From positions 1 to 31,703 of the forward strand of contig JAZTYJ010000024.1 in the NCBI GenBank assembly GCA_045636865.1: a stretch of DNA of 31,703 nucleotides. Direction: 5' to 3'. Position 1 is the stretch's first letter. The number at the start of each line of letters is the position of its first letter. Below, piece after piece: positions 13,547 through 21,170 of the stretch. Below the pieces are notes generated by a model that ran no database searches, had not been told where the DNA came from, and saw nothing but the letters and a program-made list of their open reading frames with translations. Source of the stretch: SIG480 sp045636865. Lineage in GTDB: Bacteria; Bacillota; Clostridia; Oscillospirales; JAAYXM01. Position numbers and translations under genes: made by a program.

Positions 13547-15619
13547 ATGAAAGCATACCCCGTTGAAAAAATAAGAAATATATGTCTGTTGGGCCACGGT
13601 GGCGACGGAAAGACTTCACTCGTCGAGAGCTTGCTCTACATGACAAAAAATACAGACCGACTCGGTAAGGTTTCGGAAGGAAACACGGTTTCTGACTTTG
13701 ATCCCGAAGAAATCAAAAGAAAGTTCAGTATATCGTCATCAGTTGTTCCTGTTGAGTTTTATGATCACAAATTCAACTTTATCGACACTCCGGGATACTT
13801 CGACTTTGTTGGCGAAGTTCATCAGGCAATGCGCGTTGCAGATGCCGCTATCATCGTCTGCACAGCAAAGACAGGTGTTCAGGTAGGTACCGAAATCGCA
13901 TGGAAGAAGGTTAATGAAAAGAAGCTTCCGCGCATGATTTACATATCAAAGATTGATGAAGAAAATGCACGTTATTATACTGTATATGAGCAGCTTCGTG
14001 AGAAGTTCGGCGTATCTGTCTGTCCGATGGTCATTCCGGCTATCGTAGACGAAAAAATCATCGGTATCATCGACCTTATCCCGATGAAGGCATACGAGCT
14101 CAAAAACGGTGCCGCAGTTGAGATGCCGATTCCGCCGCAGTGCATGGAAAAGGCTCTTATGGTCAGAGCACAGATCGCAGAAAGTGTTGCTGAAACCTGC
14201 GAAGAATATATGGAAAAGTACTTTGCCGGTGAAGAGTTCACAATTGATGAATACATGGACGGCGTAAAGCGCGGCGTTATGGAAGGAACTTTAGCTCCTG
14301 TATTCACAGGTTCTGCATACACAGGTATCGGAAGCCTTGCACTTCTCCGCGGCCTTGTAGGATACTCTCCGTGTCCGATAGATGCTCCGAAGGACGTTGC
14401 GGTTACTGACGACCACGAGCTTGTTGAAATCACCGTCGGTGACACAAATGATACTCTTGCAATCGTCTTTAAAACCGTTTCTGACCAGTATGGCAAGTTC
14501 TCGTTCTTCAAGGTTCTTTCAGGTTCTGTCAAGAGTGATATGACGCTCCTTAACCCGAGAACGGGCGAAACAGAAAAAATCGGTCATCTTTATACTGTTA
14601 TCGGTAAAAAGCGCGTTGACGTTGATGAAGTCACAACGGGTGATATCGGTGCAGTTGCAAAGCTTGCAGATGCAAGAACAGGTGACACGCTTTGTTCAAC
14701 AAATAAACAGGTTCACCTTGTCGGTATCAACTTCCCGAACCCGACATACTCTCTTGCAGTAAACCCGAAGGCAAAGGGCGGCGAAGAAAAGATCGCATCA
14801 GGTCTTGCAAAGCTTGCTGAAGAGGATGTTACATTCAAGACAGTCAATAACTCTGAAACACGTCAGTTTGTTGTTACGGGCTACGGCGATATGCATATTG
14901 ACATTCTTTGCTCAAAGCTCAAGAGTCGCTTCAATGTTGAGGTTGACCTCGCAGAGCCGAGAGTTCCGTACCGCGAAAAGATTCGCAAAAAGGTCAAGGT
15001 TCAGGGACGCCACAAGAAGCAGTCGGGCGGACACGGTCAGTTCGGTGATGTCTGGATTGAGTTCCAGCCGGGTGACGTTGAAGACCTCGTATTCGAAGAG
15101 AAGATTGTCGGCGGCGCAGTTCCGAAGAACTTCTTCCCGGCAGTTGAAAAGGGACTTCGCGACTCTATTTCAAAGGGCGTTCTCGCAGGATTCCCGGTTG
15201 TTTACTTAAAGGCTACACTCGTCGATGGTTCTTACCACGATGTTGACTCATCTGAAATGGCATTCAAGGTTGCGGCAAACCTCGCATACAAGGCAGGTCT
15301 TCCGCAGGCAGACCCGGTTCTCCTCGAACCGATCGGAACTCTTAAGGTTTACGTTCCGGATGATTACATGGGCGACGTCATCGGCGATCTCAACAAGCGT
15401 CGCGGTCGCGTTCTCGGTATGAATCCGCAGGGCGACGGTCAGTCCATCGTTGAGGCAGAAGTTCCGATGGCAGAGATGAACAGCTACACCATCGACCTTC
15501 GCTCAATGACTCAGGGCAGAGGTTCATTTGAATTTGCATTCGAGAGATATGAAGCAGCTCCTGCAAACGTTCAGCAGAAGATTATGGAAGAGCGCAAAGC
15601 ATACCTCGACGAAGAATAA
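13547..15619 (+). CDS. Elongation factor G-like translational GTPase (EF-G paralogue)
   Basis: A 690-residue protein with the full EF-G domain set: GTPase domain, beta-barrel, and domains III-V (KKQSGGHGQFGDVWIEFQP in domain IV). Its G-motifs differ from canonical EF-G: P-loop GHGGDGKTS (16-24) rather than AHIDAGKTT, Ser61 at the switch I Thr position, DTPGYFDF with Tyr84 where the catalytic His normally sits, and SKID (134-137) for NKMD. This matches the EF-G-like subgroup seen beside a normal fusA in several phyla. It may act in translocation, recycling or a stress-specific ribosome role. The ATG follows AAAGGAGAGG. Codon use looks biased like valS and glyA, suggesting good expression. Specific function is unknown. 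Confidence 0.88.
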   Translation: MKAYPVEKIRNICLLGHGGDGKTSLVESLLYMTKNTDRLGKVSEGNTVSDFDPEEIKRKFSISSSVVPVEFYDHKFNFIDTPGYFDFVGEVHQAMRVADAAIIVCTAKTGVQVGTEIAWKKVNEKKLPRMIYISKIDEENARYYTVYEQLREKFGVSVCPMVIPAIVDEKIIGIIDLIPMKAYELKNGAAVEMPIPPQCMEKALMVRAQIAESVAETCEEYMEKYFAGEEFTIDEYMDGVKRGVMEGTLAPVFTGSAYTGIGSLALLRGLVGYSPCPIDAPKDVAVTDDHELVEITVGDTNDTLAIVFKTVSDQYGKFSFFKVLSGSVKSDMTLLNPRTGETEKIGHLYTVIGKKRVDVDEVTTGDIGAVAKLADARTGDTLCSTNKQVHLVGINFPNPTYSLAVNPKAKGGEEKIASGLAKLAEEDVTFKTVNNSETRQFVVTGYGDMHIDILCSKLKSRFNVEVDLAEPRVPYREKIRKKVKVQGRHKKQSGGHGQFGDVWIEFQPGDVEDLVFEEKIVGGAVPKNFFPAVEKGLRDSISKGVLAGFPVVYLKATLVDGSYHDVDSSEMAFKVAANLAYKAGLPQADPVLLEPIGTLKVYVPDDYMGDVIGDLNKRRGRVLGMNPQGDGQSIVEAEVPMAEMNSYTIDLRSMTQGRGSFEFAFERYEAAPANVQQKIMEERKAYLDEE

Positions 15620-15630
15620 GAGTAACGCAG

Positions 15631-15668
15631 TTGCGGCACACTTTTTGAAAGTGTGCCGCAATTTTTTG
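15631..15668 (+). terminator. Terminator after the EF-G-like gene
   Basis: TTGCGGCACACTTT (15631-15644) pairs with AAAGTGTGCCGCAA (15648-15661), followed by six Ts. Confidence 0.92.
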
Positions 15669-16140
15669 TATAACGAAAATCACGCGATAGTCGCGTGGTT
15701 CAATAGAGGTTAACCGATGAACAGAATACAAATTAAATATAATATGCAAAGCAAAAGTTTTTTGGAATATGAGAGATTTTATTCCAATGCATATTGTGGG
15801 AAAGCCTTCCCTTGTGGGAGGGGAAGGTGGTTTTTGCGAAGCAAAACTCGGATGAGGTGGATTTGTAGGGCACAGCCTTTAGGATGTGCCGCAAATATAC
15901 AATAACGGTTTGTCGGAAACCGCCAAACTCTACAACACCTCATCAGTCACTTCGTGACAGCTTCTCCTCAAGGAGAAGCCCTGCAGTCGAATAACCCATT
16001 TATGGGTAATAAGTAACAGTGCGTGGCCGGCAGGCCAATAAAAAAGCGCACGATGACGCGCAGCCGGTAGCGGGTAGGGCGGTAGCCCTCAAATGAAATA
16101 CCACCCGCATAGCGGGTGGATATTTATTTAAAATCAATTA
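15669..16140. other. Gene-free, hairpin-dense intergenic island
   Basis: No credible gene lies here. Besides the repeat at 15804-15980 there are perfect small hairpins: CACGCGA/TCGCGTG (15681-15697), ACCCAT/ATGGGT (15994-16007), TGGCC/GGCCA (16024-16037), GCGC/GCGC (16046-16061), AGGGC/GCCCT (16076-16089) and CCACCCGC/GCGGGTGG (16101-16119). Composition is more GC-rich and palindromic than other spacers in the window. Confidence 0.75.
15804..15980. repeat. Inverted pair of REP-like palindromic units (MITE/BIME-like element)
   Basis: Two diverged copies of one unit face each other. The left unit (15804-15859) has stem CCTTCCC/GGGAAGG, a second stem TTTTGC/GCAAAA, then GATGAGGTG. The right unit (15936-15980) is its reverse: CACCTCATC, stem GTCAC/GTGAC, then stem CTTCTCC/GGAGAAG. 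Inside them TTGTAG (15863-15868) mirrors CTACAA (15930-15935), enclosing two further hairpins: GGCACA/TGTGCC (15869-15890) and CGGTTT/AAACCG (15906-15922). Stem sequences differ but structure and the GATGAGGTG end are kept. No transposase is present. I recall similar units in gut clostridial genomes, but copy number here is unknown. Confidence 0.72.
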
Positions 16141-16144
16141 CAAG

Positions 16145-16173
16145 TTGCATTTTTTCTTCATAACTGATATAAT
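16145..16173 (+). promoter_or_regulatory. Promoter of the EamA-PAP2 pair
   Basis: TTGCAT (16145-16150), 17-bp spacer, TATAAT (16168-16173), 33 bp upstream of the start codon. Confidence 0.72.
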
Positions 16174-16206
16174 CTTTGAATGTGATTTGTTTAAGGAGCG
16201 TTATAT

Positions 16207-17097
16207 ATGAAGAAAACCGAAACTTTTGCAAAGCTTTCTCTTTTTCTCGCAACAGTCATCTGGGGAAGCTCGTTTGTTATAATAAAAGATGCGCTCAATC
16301 TCATTGCGCCAAACTACCTTATGGCAATCCGTTTTACGGGTGCGTGCATAATCCTCTCTGCGATTTTTCATAAGAAGCTTCGCGGTGTAACGCGAGATAT
16401 GCTGTGGCGCGGCGCGATAATGGGAGTGTGCCTTTTCTTTGCATACTTTTTCCAGACTCTCGGTGCTATGGATACAACACCGGGAAAAAACGCATTTTTA
16501 ACTGCGATTTACTGCGTTCTCGTTCCGTTTATGGCGTGGATTGCAGGTTCAAAGCGCCCTGACAGATGGAATATAATTGCGGCGTTTATATGCATCACGG
16601 GTATCGGGCTCATTTCCTTAAAACGCGACTTTTCGATGGGAATGGGGGATGCCTTGACGCTCATCGGCGGGTTTTTCTATTCATGTCATATGGTTGCGGT
16701 TGCAAAGTACGGTGAAGACAGAGATCCTGTAGTTATGACGATTTTGCAGTTTGCAACAGCCGCTGTTATATTCTGGGTTGCAACGTTTGTGTTCGATGGG
16801 GGAATAAGTCCTGTTTCTGTGGATGTTATCCCGTCTATCGTATATCTCTGCCTTTTCTGCACGGGGGCTGCGCTTCTTCTTCAGAATTTTGGTCAGAAGC
16901 ACACGTCACCCTCCGCCGCGGCACTTATTCTCACGTTTGAATCTGTTTTCGGAACTCTTTTCTCTGTCGTAATGGGGAGAGAAAATCTCACATTCCGCAT
17001 CGTTTCGGGCTTTGCGCTTATCTTCTTTGCGGTTGTCGTTTCTGAAACAAAGTTTTCGTTCTTGAAGAAGAAAACACCTGAAAAATTGGAGAAATAA
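16207..17097 (+). CDS. EamA/DMT-family transporter
   Basis: A 296-residue inner-membrane protein of the drug/metabolite transporter superfamily with about ten hydrophobic helices in two EamA repeats (about 8-140 and 150-285). The N-terminal WGSSFVIIKDAL and a P-x-x-x-AALILTFESVFGTLFS segment in the second repeat are characteristic. Members export or import metabolites such as amino acids or nucleosides; the substrate cannot be inferred. AAGGAG precedes the ATG. The stop codon directly abuts the start of the PAP2 gene, so the two are co-transcribed. Confidence 0.9.
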   Translation: MKKTETFAKLSLFLATVIWGSSFVIIKDALNLIAPNYLMAIRFTGACIILSAIFHKKLRGVTRDMLWRGAIMGVCLFFAYFFQTLGAMDTTPGKNAFLTAIYCVLVPFMAWIAGSKRPDRWNIIAAFICITGIGLISLKRDFSMGMGDALTLIGGFFYSCHMVAVAKYGEDRDPVVMTILQFATAAVIFWVATFVFDGGISPVSVDVIPSIVYLCLFCTGAALLLQNFGQKHTSPSAAALILTFESVFGTLFSVVMGRENLTFRIVSGFALIFFAVVVSETKFSFLKKKTPEKLEK

Positions 17098-17637
17098 ATG
17101 GAAATTATCAGCTTTATTGACGGTATATTACCTGCGCTTTTTTCGAAAATAAGTTCACAGGTTGTTGACAGGATAATGGTGTTTATAACCTCGCTCGGAG
17201 ATGGTGGATTTATTTGGTTTATACTTATTGCATCAATGCTTGTGTCAAAAAAGCACAGAAGGGCAGGAGTTGTTTCGCTTGTCGCACTCGGTGTTTGTTT
17301 CTTTTTCGGAAGCTTTGCTCTGAAACCGTTGTTTGCGCGTGTGCGACCGTGTAATATCCAACCGGGAATTGCGCTTCTGATAGATCACCCGTCTGATTTT
17401 TCTTTTCCGTCAATGCATACGGCAACATCGTTTTCGGTAGCTGTTATGCTGTACTGTTACGACAGGAAAATCGGAATCCCTGCAATAGTCCTTGCGTCTT
17501 TAATTGCGCTTTCGAGGGTGTATCTTAATGTGCACTACACAACGGATATAATCGCAGGCGCGATTCTGGGGACAGCCTTTGCGCTTTTGTTTTATTACCT
17601 TTTCTTTAAATTAGGAAGAAAAGATAATAATGCTTGA
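17098..17637 (+). CDS. PAP2-family membrane phosphatase
   Basis: A 179-residue membrane protein with about five helices and the full PAP2 active site: K76-x6-R83-P84, PSMH (104-107) and S139-R140-x5-H146-x3-D150. These carry out phosphate monoester or diphosphate hydrolysis at the membrane, for example on undecaprenyl diphosphate or phosphatidylglycerol phosphate. The usual PSGH reads PSMH here, a tolerated variant. It starts at the base after the EamA stop, with GGAG inside the preceding gene. Its stop codon overlaps the glyA -35 box. Physiological substrate is not determined. Confidence 0.9.
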   Translation: MEIISFIDGILPALFSKISSQVVDRIMVFITSLGDGGFIWFILIASMLVSKKHRRAGVVSLVALGVCFFFGSFALKPLFARVRPCNIQPGIALLIDHPSDFSFPSMHTATSFSVAVMLYCYDRKIGIPAIVLASLIALSRVYLNVHYTTDIIAGAILGTAFALLFYYLFFKLGRKDNNA

Positions 17638-17662
17638 AAATGTGTGTTAAAAGGTGTATAAT
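17634..17662 (+). promoter_or_regulatory. glyA promoter
   Basis: TTGAAA (17634-17639), 17-bp spacer, TATAAT (17657-17662). The 12-bp palindrome ACTATATATAGT (17665-17676) covers the predicted start site and could be an operator. Confidence 0.78.
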
Positions 17663-17697
17663 ACACTATATATAGTCTTTCTTAAGGAGTGTTACAT

Positions 17698-18939
17698 ATG
17701 ATTAAAGAAAACATTGATTTCTTGAAGCAGTATGATCCGTCAGTCGGCGCTGCAATTGAGTCTGAATATAACAGACAGCGCGGAAATATCGAGCTTATTG
17801 CGTCAGAAAACTTCGTTAGCCCTGCAGTTCTGGCTGCAGCAGGCACGGTTTTGACAAACAAGTATGCTGAAGGTCTTCCGGGTAAGCGTTATTACGGCGG
17901 TTGTGAGTGTGTCGACGTTGTTGAAAAAATTGCACAGGAGCGCGCTCTTGAGCTTTTTGGTGCAGACCACGTTAACGTTCAGCCGCACAGCGGTGCTTCT
18001 GCAAACCTTGCGGTTTACTTTGCACTCGTAAAGCCGGGCGATACTGTTATGGGTATGAACCTCAGCGAAGGCGGCCACCTTACTCACGGTAGCCCCGTAA
18101 ATATGTCAGGTGCATATCACAACATAGTTCCTTACGGTGTTGACCCCGAAACTCACCGCATCGATTATGACAAGCTTGAAAAGACAGCAAAGGAATGCCA
18201 GCCGAAGATGATTATCGCAGGCGCATCTGCATACCCGAGAGTTATCGATTTTGAGCGATTTGCACACATCGCAAAGAGCGTCGGTGCATACTTTGTTGTT
18301 GATATGGCTCATATTGCAGGTCTTGTAGCTGCAGGTGTTCATCCGAGCCCGGTTCCGTATGCAGACGTTGTTACAACAACAACTCACAAAACTCTCCGCG
18401 GTCCGCGCGGTGGCATCATCCTCTGCAAAGAAGAGCTTGCAAAACAGATTGACAAGGCAGTATTTCCAGGCACAATGGGCGGTCCGCTTATGCACATCAT
18501 CGCGGCAAAGGCTGTCTGCTTCGGCGAAGCACTCAAGCCCGAGTTCACAACATATCAGAAGCAGGTCGTTGGAAATGCATCTGCTCTTGCAAATGCACTT
18601 ATGCAGTGCGGATTTGACCTCGTATCCGGCGGTACTGACAATCACCTTATGCTCGTTGACCTCCGCAAGTTCAACATCACAGGCAAGGAGCTTGAACACC
18701 GTCTTGACGAAGTCGGCATCACACTCAATAAGAATGCTATTCCGAACGATCCTGAGAAGCCGTTTGTTACAAGTGGTGTACGTATCGGTACTCCGGCTGT
18801 TACAAGCCGTGGTTTTGGTGAGACAGATATGGCAGAAATTGCTCGTCTCATCCACCTCACAGCAACAGCATTTGAAACAAAGAAGGATTACATCCACGAT
18901 TGTGTAACTGCTCTTTGCAACAAATATCCGCTTTACTAA
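17698..18939 (+). CDS. glyA: Serine hydroxymethyltransferase
   Basis: A 413-residue PLP enzyme that interconverts serine and glycine while loading one-carbon units on tetrahydrofolate. The PLP lysine is K231 within TTTTHKTLRGPRGG. Other family blocks are RGNIELIASENFVS near the N-terminus, GKRYYGGCE, VNVQPHSGASAN and TSGVRIGTPA. The ATG at 17698 has AAGGAG eight bases upstream; a GTG three codons earlier is not preferred. It has its own promoter. rarA follows after 15 bp. Codon choice is strongly biased, as expected for a highly expressed housekeeping gene. Confidence 0.98.
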   Translation: MIKENIDFLKQYDPSVGAAIESEYNRQRGNIELIASENFVSPAVLAAAGTVLTNKYAEGLPGKRYYGGCECVDVVEKIAQERALELFGADHVNVQPHSGASANLAVYFALVKPGDTVMGMNLSEGGHLTHGSPVNMSGAYHNIVPYGVDPETHRIDYDKLEKTAKECQPKMIIAGASAYPRVIDFERFAHIAKSVGAYFVVDMAHIAGLVAAGVHPSPVPYADVVTTTTHKTLRGPRGGIILCKEELAKQIDKAVFPGTMGGPLMHIIAAKAVCFGEALKPEFTTYQKQVVGNASALANALMQCGFDLVSGGTDNHLMLVDLRKFNITGKELEHRLDEVGITLNKNAIPNDPEKPFVTSGVRIGTPAVTSRGFGETDMAEIARLIHLTATAFETKKDYIHDCVTALCNKYPLY

Positions 18940-18954
18940 AATCCGGAGGCGCAT

Positions 18955-20205
18955 ATGTATAAACCTCTTGCAGACAGAATCAGACCAGACAATATAGAAG
19001 ATGTTTTCGGTCAGAAGCATATTCTCGGCGAGAACGGCATATTGCGCCGTATAATACTCACGGGGCAGATTCCGAATATGATTTTTTTTGGCCCGAGCGG
19101 TGTCGGAAAAACAACTGTTGCGGAGATAATCGCAAAGCATACCTCGCGTGAGTTTAAAAAGCTCAACGCGACAACTGCATCAATATCCGATATAAAAGAT
19201 ATCGTTGCAGGTCTTGATACTTTGCTTTTTCCGAACGGCGTGCTTTTGTATATTGATGAGATTCAGTATTTCAACAAAAAACAGCAGCAGTCGCTCCTTG
19301 AGTTTATGGAAAACGGAAAGCTTACGATAATTGCATCAACTACCGAAAATCCGTACTTTTACGTTTACAGCGCGATTCTTTCGCGTGCAACGGTTTTTGA
19401 ATTTAAACCGATTGAGCCGCAGGATGTTAAATGTGCGATACACCGAGCGTTTTCAAAGCTTGACTCAACAGTAAGGGTTGAAGATGGCGTAGTTGACCAC
19501 ATAGCAAGCGCGTGCGGAGGCGATATAAGAAAAGCTCTTAACGCGGTTGAGTTTCTGTTTGCAAGCGCGATAGAGAAGGCTGGCGTGCTTACCGTCACAC
19601 TTGAGGATGCAAAGACCGTAACTCAAAGAAGTGCGATGCGTGCAGACCGCGACGGAGATGCGCACTACGATGTTTTGTCAGCTCTCCAGAAATCCATTCG
19701 CGGTTCTGATCCCGATGCGGCGGTGCATTATCTTGCGCGTCTCATTGAGGCGGGGGACATGCTCTCGGCTTGCAGAAGACTTCTTGTCATCGCAAGTGAA
19801 GATGTAGGTCTTGCGTATCCGCAGGCGGTTGCGATTACTAAATCATGTGTTGACTCGGCTCTTCAGCTTGGTCTTCCTGAGGCGAGAATTCCGCTTTCAG
19901 AGGCGGCGATTCTTCTTGCCACGGCTCCGAAGTCAAATTCTGCAATATGTGCAATAGACGCGGCACTTTCCGACATCCGAAACGGAAAGGGTGCGGAAAT
20001 TCCGTCTCATCTTCGTGATGCGCATTATGCAGGTGCGGAGAAGCTCGGCAGAGGAAAAACATATAAGTATCCTCATTCTTATGAAAACCATTGGGTTTCA
20101 CAGCAGTATTTGCCGGATGACATCAAGGACCGTGTTTATTATGAATACGGTGATAACAAGCTTGAATCTGCAACCGAAAAATACTGGAGAGAGATAAAAG
20201 AATAG
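18955..20205 (+). CDS. rarA: Replication-associated recombination protein A (AAA+ ATPase)
   Basis: A 416-residue RarA/MgsA/WRNIP1-family AAA+ ATPase acting at stalled replication forks. The N-terminus PLADRIRPDNIEDVFGQKH is diagnostic. Walker A is GPSGVGKTT (46-54), Walker B is LLYIDE (D101, E102), and sensor 1 lies in the ASTTENPYF segment. The C-terminal part (ASEDVGLAYPQA, YKYPHSYENHWVSQQYLPD) is typical of the tetramerisation region. GGAGG precedes the ATG. It follows glyA by 15 bp with no terminator, so read-through from the glyA promoter is likely. A terminator follows at 20214-20246. Confidence 0.96.
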   Translation: MYKPLADRIRPDNIEDVFGQKHILGENGILRRIILTGQIPNMIFFGPSGVGKTTVAEIIAKHTSREFKKLNATTASISDIKDIVAGLDTLLFPNGVLLYIDEIQYFNKKQQQSLLEFMENGKLTIIASTTENPYFYVYSAILSRATVFEFKPIEPQDVKCAIHRAFSKLDSTVRVEDGVVDHIASACGGDIRKALNAVEFLFASAIEKAGVLTVTLEDAKTVTQRSAMRADRDGDAHYDVLSALQKSIRGSDPDAAVHYLARLIEAGDMLSACRRLLVIASEDVGLAYPQAVAITKSCVDSALQLGLPEARIPLSEAAILLATAPKSNSAICAIDAALSDIRNGKGAEIPSHLRDAHYAGAEKLGRGKTYKYPHSYENHWVSQQYLPDDIKDRVYYEYGDNKLESATEKYWREIKE

Positions 20206-20213
20206 TATATGAA

Positions 20214-20246
20214 AACAGCATCGCCGCTTTCGGTGATGCTGTTTTT
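20214..20246 (+). terminator. rarA terminator
   Basis: AACAGCATCGCC (20214-20225) pairs with GGTGATGCTGTT (20232-20243) with one G-T wobble, then a T-tract. Confidence 0.88.
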
Positions 20247-20256
20247 GTGAAAAAAT

Positions 20257-20270
20257 GTTTGAAACTAACA
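20257..20270 (+). promoter_or_regulatory. Operator-like site 1 (upstream of deoR promoter)
   Basis: GTTTGAAACTAACA is the exact reverse complement of site 2 at 20340-20353. It lies 20 bp upstream of the -35 box. Confidence 0.65.
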
Positions 20271-20289
20271 AATTTTTTGAAAAAAACTA

Positions 20290-20318
20290 TTGAAAAATAG
20301 TTTAAAACGGTTTATAAT
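20290..20318 (+). promoter_or_regulatory. Promoter of the DeoR / 2-oxoacid dehydrogenase operon
   Basis: TTGAAA (20290-20295), 17-bp spacer, TATAAT (20313-20318). It is bracketed by two exact 14-bp inverted copies of a putative operator. Confidence 0.8.
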
Positions 20319-20339
20319 GGTTTAGAAGAACAGGGAAGG

Positions 20340-20353
20340 TGTTAGTTTCAAAC
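20340..20353 (+). promoter_or_regulatory. Operator-like site 2 (downstream of promoter)
   Basis: TGTTAGTTTCAAAC lies about 15 bp after the predicted transcription start and is an exact inverted copy of site 1, 83 bp away centre to centre. Confidence 0.65.
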
Positions 20354-20360
20354 TGAAAAC

Positions 20361-20377
20361 TTGTTAGAAATTAACAA
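20361..20377 (+). promoter_or_regulatory. Operator-like site 3 (palindrome in the leader)
   Basis: TTGTTA-gaaat-TAACAA is a palindrome sharing TGTTAG at one end and AAC at the other with site 2 (9 of 14 positions). Confidence 0.5.
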
Positions 20378-20393
20378 TTTGGTAATATCTGAA

Positions 20394-21149
20394 ATGAATG
20401 ATAGACAGAAACTGATAAACGACTTTATCCAGGGAAGAAACGAAGTTTCCATTTCCCAGCTTAAAGAACTTGTTCCCGATGTTTCGGAAATGACGATCCG
20501 CCGCGATCTTGAGGCACTTGAGGGTGCCGGTCGCATAGTCCGCATCCACGGCGGTGCAAGGTCGGTCAAGGCGATAAATATGCTCGTTGAAGATGTTTTC
20601 TCAAAACGCTCTGCAACGAATGTAGGCAAGAAAAGAAAAATTGCAGAAAAGGCTCTTTCATACATAGAAGAAAACAGCTCTGTTTATATCGACGCAGGAA
20701 GTACGATGATGACACTTGCGGAGCTTATCCAGGATAAACACATTCTTGTTTCAACCTGCGGTATAAACATTGCGGCAGAGCTTTTAAAACACAAGGAATG
20801 CAGAATTAACCTTATCGGCGGCGAGGTCAACAAATCAAGCATCTCGACCTACGGGCCGACGGCGCGCGCAGGCGTTGAGGGGCTCAATATCGATGTTGCA
20901 TTTATTGCGGCAACGGCATTTTCTGAAAAATGCGGCTTCTCATGCGGTAACATCCACGACTGCGAAATAAAGAAGACGATTCTTTCTCGTGCCACACTTC
21001 GCGTGTTGCTCATGGACAGCTCAAAGGTGGGCAGCGTTATGCCGTACACCTTTGCACGTCCCGGCGATATAGACATCATTATTTCAGACGATGAACTGTC
21101 TGATGATGTCAGAACGTTCTTTGAAGAGAACGGAGCAAAAGTTTTGTAA
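20394..21149 (+). CDS. DeoR-family transcriptional regulator
   Basis: A 251-residue DeoR/GlpR-type repressor. The N-terminal winged HTH (about 3-58) includes SEMTIRRDLEALE and a following HGGA. The C-terminal DeoRC domain (about 75-235) resembles ribose-5-phosphate isomerase and contains DAGSTMMTLAE and NLIGGEV, which normally bind a phosphorylated sugar. ATG 20394 fits the family N-terminus but has only a weak ribosome site; a TTG at 20361 lacks one too. It is the first gene of the operon that continues with the SorE-like dehydrogenase 21 bp later. Three palindromes around the promoter suggest autoregulation. The inducer is probably a sugar or polyol phosphate made by its own operon. Confidence 0.9.
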   Translation: MNDRQKLINDFIQGRNEVSISQLKELVPDVSEMTIRRDLEALEGAGRIVRIHGGARSVKAINMLVEDVFSKRSATNVGKKRKIAEKALSYIEENSSVYIDAGSTMMTLAELIQDKHILVSTCGINIAAELLKHKECRINLIGGEVNKSSISTYGPTARAGVEGLNIDVAFIAATAFSEKCGFSCGNIHDCEIKKTILSRATLRVLLMDSSKVGSVMPYTFARPGDIDIIISDDELSDDVRTFFEENGAKVL

Positions 21150-21170
21150 ATTTTGAAAGGAGAATATAAT

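Noticed and set aside
15717..15905. Small open frame in the hairpin island
   Set aside because: No ribosome site, runs into the REP-like repeat, no protein-like composition.
15669..16140. CRISPR array
   Set aside because: Hairpins differ in sequence and are unevenly spaced; there are no direct repeats with unique spacers and no cas genes.
18106..19140. A 344-codon open frame antisense to glyA
   Set aside because: It lies wholly opposite glyA and the start of rarA, has a Cys-rich, low-complexity composition, no ribosome site and no family resemblance. It is a by-product of codon bias.
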